Below are positions 59,955 through 64,000 of a DNA stretch of 64,000 bases, piece after piece (position 1 is the first letter of the stretch; every line of letters starts with the position of its first letter). The DNA is from Cryptomeria japonica (taxonomy: Eukaryota; Streptophyta; Pinopsida; Cupressales; Cupressaceae). The notes beneath the pieces are model-generated. The model ran no database searches and had not been told where the DNA came from. It saw only the letters and a list, made by a program, of their open reading frames with translations. Position numbers and translations under genes: made by a program. The stretch is taken from contig NC_081415.1 of the NCBI RefSeq assembly GCF_030272615.1, positions 188,048,270 to 188,112,269 of the forward strand, in the 5' to 3' direction.

Positions 59955-61127
59955 ATCCTATTTATTTAATTAAATCCCCCTTTTTCCTCTTTTAAATAAA
60001 TTAACATTTATTTAAATAAGTAAACCCCCCCTCCCCCCACTTACATTTTCCTACAAATGCAACTTGCACACACAAATTGAAATAAATTAATTTATTTTAA
60101 TTAAAATCTTATTTTCCCTCACCCACCAAATCCACTTGCAATCCTAACCCCCTTCTAGATTCTTCTAAGCCTTTCCTAATTAACTTAATCCATCCCCTAA
60201 TTATTGTCACATTTCTAAGCAACTTTAAGTCACTTCTCAAAGACCTCAAAGTCTTTGAAAAGCATTTAATGCTTTGTGTGTTCAACAATTTAACCTCCAA
60301 AGTCTTCCATGACCACTAATGACTCTTACATGACCATTTATGGTTAATTCAACTTACACTCATGTGTCTCCTCAAGCATTTATTGCTTTGACCATGGTTA
60401 TCCCTTTACCTTTGCACAAGAGTTTATCCATTGGATAAAAACTTTATTCTTTGAATAAAGAATTTATTCACTCAACCCAACCTTGACCTTAACCCCCAAG
60501 TTGACTCTCAGGTCATGTCAAGCATTTAATGCTTGTTCCCTTTCCTCTCAACCTATCTCATATTGACACTTGTCATCTTGGGATTGGGTTGAAAGCGCTC
60601 ACATGGATTGAATATCATTCAATCCTGACCCTTGTTGAGATTACTCAATCTCAACCATCCATTGCTCCATTTTACTTATAAATAGAGCTCATTTCTTCAT
60701 AATCTAGATCCTAAAAACTTGTATGCATTTAATCTATAGGCAATTTTAGAGATCTTTTAGCATAGATCACTAATATTTCTGTCATTTTGGTTAAAATAAA
60801 TCATTTTAGTATCAATAGCATAGTATTAGCTTTTTATTCACATTTAGAGCCAATACTTCAAATCTCAAACCTCCATAAGCATCCATAGTGCAAAAAGTTG
60901 TTGAGAGCTACACTAGTTTGGAACTTGGAGAGGAGAGGAACAAAGGAGAAAGAGCCAAGAGTATGGTAGAAGGCATTTGGAGATGCCTTCTTGCATTTAT
61001 ATTCATAGTTAAATGTTTTATCTTGTTCTTGGTGTCTCTTTTGATATGTCTACTTAGATTAGTCTTTTGTTGAATAATACTAACCTTAACACTTGTTTCT
61101 TGTGTTTTGTGTGTTATTCACCACATT
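59955..61127 (+). mobile_element. Gypsy LTR, truncated at both ends
   Basis: It is the body of the TGTAGT family LTR, lacking the first 200 or so bases and the last 40 or so. A TATAAATAGAGC box lies near 60677 and the GCATCCATAGTGCAAAAAG block near 60877. After CACCACA it jumps to polypurine-side sequence. Confidence 0.75.
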
Positions 61128-61193
61128 TCTTCATGCCTATTTTTCTTTCTTTGAAACGACGTGATAAACCGCACTATCTCAAAGAGGGGTAAT
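61128..61193 (+). mobile_element. Gypsy 3' end with polypurine tract
   Basis: A short remnant of the internal 3' end, ending CAAAGAGGGGTAAT before the LTR start TGTAGT at 61194. It matches 27695-27767. Confidence 0.65.
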
Positions 61194-61800
61194 TGTAGTT
61201 ACACAAATCTGTCTAGCTTAATTAAATGAGTAATTGCTATTTATTTGATTAAAAATCCACTAGCCACTAGTTAATTAAATTAGTATTTAATTAATTCTTC
61301 TTCAAACATTCTCCTATTAATTAAATAAATTATTCAATTTATTTTAATTAATTCACTATACCAAATTCACAATCAATTAAATAAATAAAATCCTATTTAT
61401 TTAATTAAATCCCCCTTGTTCCTCTTTTAAATAAATTAACATTTATTTAAATCATTAAACCCCCCCACTTGCACATTCCTACAAATGCAACTTGCACACA
61501 CAAATTGAAATAAATTAATTTATTTTAATTAAAATCCTATTTTCCCTCACCCACCAAATCCACTTGCAATCCTAACCCCCTTCTAGATTCTTCTAAGCCT
61601 TTTCTAATTAACTTAATCCATCTCCTAATTATTGTCACATTCCTAAGCAACTTTAAGTCACTTCTCAAAGACCTCAAAGTCTTTGAAAAACATTTAATGC
61701 TTTGTGTGTTCAACAATTTAACCTCCAAAGTCTTCCATGACCACTTATGGCTCTTACATGACCATTTATGGTTAATTCAACTTACACTCATGTGTCTCCT
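61194..61800 (+). mobile_element. Gypsy LTR, first 607 bases
   Basis: It starts TGTAGTTACACAAATCTG and is colinear with 27768 onward. It breaks off at ATGTGTCTCCTAA and joins PMD sequence. The junction stretch AATCCATCTCCTAATT also occurs at 61615 inside the LTR, a possible microhomology. Confidence 0.75.
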
Positions 61801-61825
61801 AATCCATCTCCTAATTTTTATGCAG

Positions 61826-62880
61826 GAGGATCTATGTGTCTTTCAGTTGCGTGAGAGACATCCGGCTACATAGGGGCTACGAGATCGGCTGACAGAGGCT
61901 GAGATTGATTGCATTGCAGCGAATGGGCTGTATGATGTTATGTATATGCCTATGATTCAGATGAATCACGGTTTGATGATAGTCTTGGCAGAGCACTGGC
62001 ATAGTGAAACATGTACGTTTCACTTAGCACAGGGGGAGATGATTGTCACATTGGAGGATGTGTGGTGTATCTTGTATATTCCGATTCGGGGGGAGCTAGT
62101 CACACATGATAGATCATGGGGGACTGCAGCGGTGCAGAGATTCTTTGATGAGAATGTGTTCATTGATGATGGCTCGATCTCTTGGGAGGACATCATTGCA
62201 TTATACGAGTTGTTACCAGCAGTTCTGTCAGGCATTGTGGGAGGACTGTTGTGCCCAGATAGGCGATCACATGGTCTAGCCATTGGTTGGGGACAGGTGA
62301 TCAAGATGATGATGATAGAGGGGACCCGATTTTCTTGAGGACTGTGCGTGCTAGCGCACCTTTATCAGGAGCTGCATGAGGTGGTATACCATGGGAGGGG
62401 CTCACTAGCAGTGGGAGTGACACTGCTGCACATTTGGGCATGGGAGCACTTACCAGTGACTCGACCGGTGAGTTTGAGATTTCAGGCAGTTGACCAGCCC
62501 TATATGTTTATGTATAGTGGTATGATGAGTCAGCCCCACTTGGGGAAGTTAGAGTGGTGGCGGCAAGCACTGGATGATCTAGATGCTATGATCTGGAGAC
62601 CCTATCTAGATTGCAAGCCTTGGGATGATGATGCAGAGGCACTACCGTATGTTTTTATGACTCGATTCCTCATTGGGAGGACATCTTATCATGTAGAGAG
62701 ACAGGTGCTAGGCAGAGTGATGAGGCAGTTCGGGCGGTAGCAGGGACTGCCTAAGGGATTTGGGGAGTATGCCAGAGTGGTTTGAGAGAGGTATGCTTGG
62801 GGACTAGTACTTTCATATGATTAGGCACTAGCAGAGTTTCAGATGATGTAGGCTAGACCTTGGGATATACGATCGAGGGT
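61826..62880 (+). pseudogene. PMD ORF, plus-strand copy (left arm of inverted repeat)
   Basis: It encodes LRERHPAT, AEIDCIAANGLYDVMYM, CTFHLAQGEMIVTLEDVWCIL, WGTAAVQRFFDENVFIDDGS, GGLLCPDRRSHGLAIGWGQV, then a TGA, then LHIWAWEHLPVTRP, SGMMSQPHLGKLEWWRQALDD and YVFMTRFLIGRTSYHVERQV. Several TAG stops follow (FGR*QGL, VV*ERY). It ends abruptly after PWDIRSRV at 62880, where the reverse copy begins. Bases 61826-62495 pair with 62881-63550. Confidence 0.8.
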
Positions 62881-63570
62881 GGTCAACTACCCAAAATCTC
62901 AAACTCACCAGTGGAGTCACTGGTAAGTGCTCCCATGCCCAAATATGTAGCCGCGTCACTCCCACTGCTAGTGAGCCCCTCCCGGGGTATACCACCTCAT
63001 GCAGCTCCTAATAAAGATGCGCTAGCACGCACAGTCCCCAAGCAAATCGGGTCCCCTCTATCATCATCATCTTGATCACCTGGCCCCAACCAACGGCTAG
63101 ACCATGTGATCACCTATCTGGGCACAATAGTCCTCCCACAATGTCTGACAGAACTGCTGGTAACGGCTCATATAATGCAGCGATGTCTTCCCAAGTGATC
63201 GAGCCATCCTCAATGAACACGTCCTCATCAAAGAATCTCTGCACCACTGCAGTCCCCCATGATCTGTCATATGTGACTAGCTCCCCCCGAATCGGAATAT
63301 GTAAAATACACCACACATCCTCCAGTGTGACAGTCATCTCCCCCTATGCTAAGTGAAACGTACATGTCTCACTATGCCAGCGCTCTGCCAAGGCTGTCAT
63401 CAAACCATGATTCATCCGAATCACGAGCATATACATAACATCATATAGCCTAGTCACTGCAATGCAATCAATCTCGGCCTCCGTCAGCCAATCCCGTAGC
63501 CCCTGTATAGCCGGATGTCTCTCACGCAACTGTAAGACGCATAGATCCTCTTGTACACGTGCAATCAATC
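62881..63570 (-). pseudogene. PMD ORF, minus-strand copy (right arm of inverted repeat)
   Basis: The minus strand starts near 63568 (MIARVQEDLCVLQLRERHPA) and covers the same domain stretch, including CTFHLA, MTVTLEDVWCILHIP, RSWGTAVVQRFFDEDVFIEDG and LLCPDR. It is cut at 62881 after the LRF/VVD block. It is an independent copy, not a perfect palindrome of the plus arm: scattered substitutions but equal length. The flanking 3' region at 63571 puts it antisense to a plus-oriented gypsy, as at 57546-59660. Confidence 0.8.
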
Positions 63571-64000
63571 ATCATCAGTTGTTTTGTTTCAAACTTTCTT
63601 AAGCTTAAACCTAGACTATCAACAGATACTTTGATCAAGTATTTTCGGGTCTCAACAGGTAAGCAACCATGGCACGCCTAGACTTCAACAAGCATTTATC
63701 CTAATGACCTAAGTCTCATCGGACTGCTATGGTTCAAAACAACTCCTACTTCGCATCGCCATCCATCCATCATTGGCATCGGGAATTTTTTGTTCACACA
63801 AACTAGGGAATCTTTTGTCTTGCAAGCAATAGCGCTAAAATGCTAACAAAAGTGCTACTTCTCAGCAAAAGCACTCAACCCCTCACAAAGGCGCTTAATC
63901 AACTATGCAAAAGCGCTAAAACTACAAACGCATTACAACTACTCTACAATAGGGCTGCTTCAAGACAATAGCACTCAATTGACCCCACAATAGCACTACA
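63571..64000 (+). mobile_element. Gypsy 3' noncoding region with short-motif array
   Basis: It is colinear with 59661-59950, then continues into an array of a ten-base motif (CAAAAGCGCT and variants) at 63827-63996, about 20 bases apart. The element continues past the window end. There is no gene. Confidence 0.65.

Noticed and set aside
61826-62740. Host MAIN/MAIL-type PMD gene
   Set aside because: Stops, LTR junctions and the inverted partner show a transposon-borne, decayed copy.

Overview
The window is nuclear DNA of a land plant, most likely a gymnosperm (conifer-like). It is AT-rich and packed with nested, decayed LTR retrotransposons of Tat-lineage Ty3/gypsy and Ty1/copia type. It also carries plant mobile domain (PMD) ORFs and a plant leucine-rich-repeat receptor-like protein (RLP). 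The gymnosperm assignment is inference from LTR style and repeat density; I cannot name the species. The only clear host gene is the RLP on the minus strand at 37662-40251, and it is interrupted by a one-base frameshift. No rRNA, tRNA or CRISPR feature was found.

Layout. 1-376: end of a copia LTR. 377-4010: right part of a plus-oriented gypsy element, with an antisense PMD ORF, a repeat-rich 3' region, a polypurine tract and an LTR. 4011-5433: 3' end and LTR of a copia element. 5434-6930: decayed transposase-like ORF. 6939-10620: minus-strand copia element (unknown ORF, coiled-coil/zinc-knuckle gag, primer-binding site, LTR) inserted in a LINE RNase H domain (10621-11130). 13590-15402: solo gypsy LTR with a perfect 5-bp target duplication. 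16030-19073: segmental duplicate A. 19074-31135: an old gypsy remnant interrupted by a complete but defective Tat-type gypsy (19475-29252). 31136-33994: large compound microsatellite split by a second solo LTR. 34015-35560: another LTR with a duplicated promoter segment and a gag-like remnant. 37662-40251: the RLP. 40535-45282: segmental duplicate B, carrying a MITE (41552-42027) and a solo LTR (43441-44883) that are absent from A. 48762-61127: two gypsy pieces joined head to head. 61194-64000: LTR fragment and a 670-bp inverted repeat of PMD sequence.

How the parts relate. The gypsy family can be reconstructed from its broken copies: LTR, primer-binding site, protease, G-patch-like segment, reverse transcriptase, RNase H, a second RNase H, integrase, noncoding spacer, PMD ORF on the opposite strand, noncoding 3' region, polypurine tract, LTR. 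No copy here is intact. One lacks gag, protease and PMD, and has lost the catalytic Glu of integrase. The other has lost gag and is joined in frame to PMD sequence. Most premature stops look like C-to-T changes at CAG, CGA or TGG codons, as expected of long-methylated DNA. The inverted PMD pair at 61826-63550 could be transcribed into a long hairpin RNA and is the observation most worth testing.
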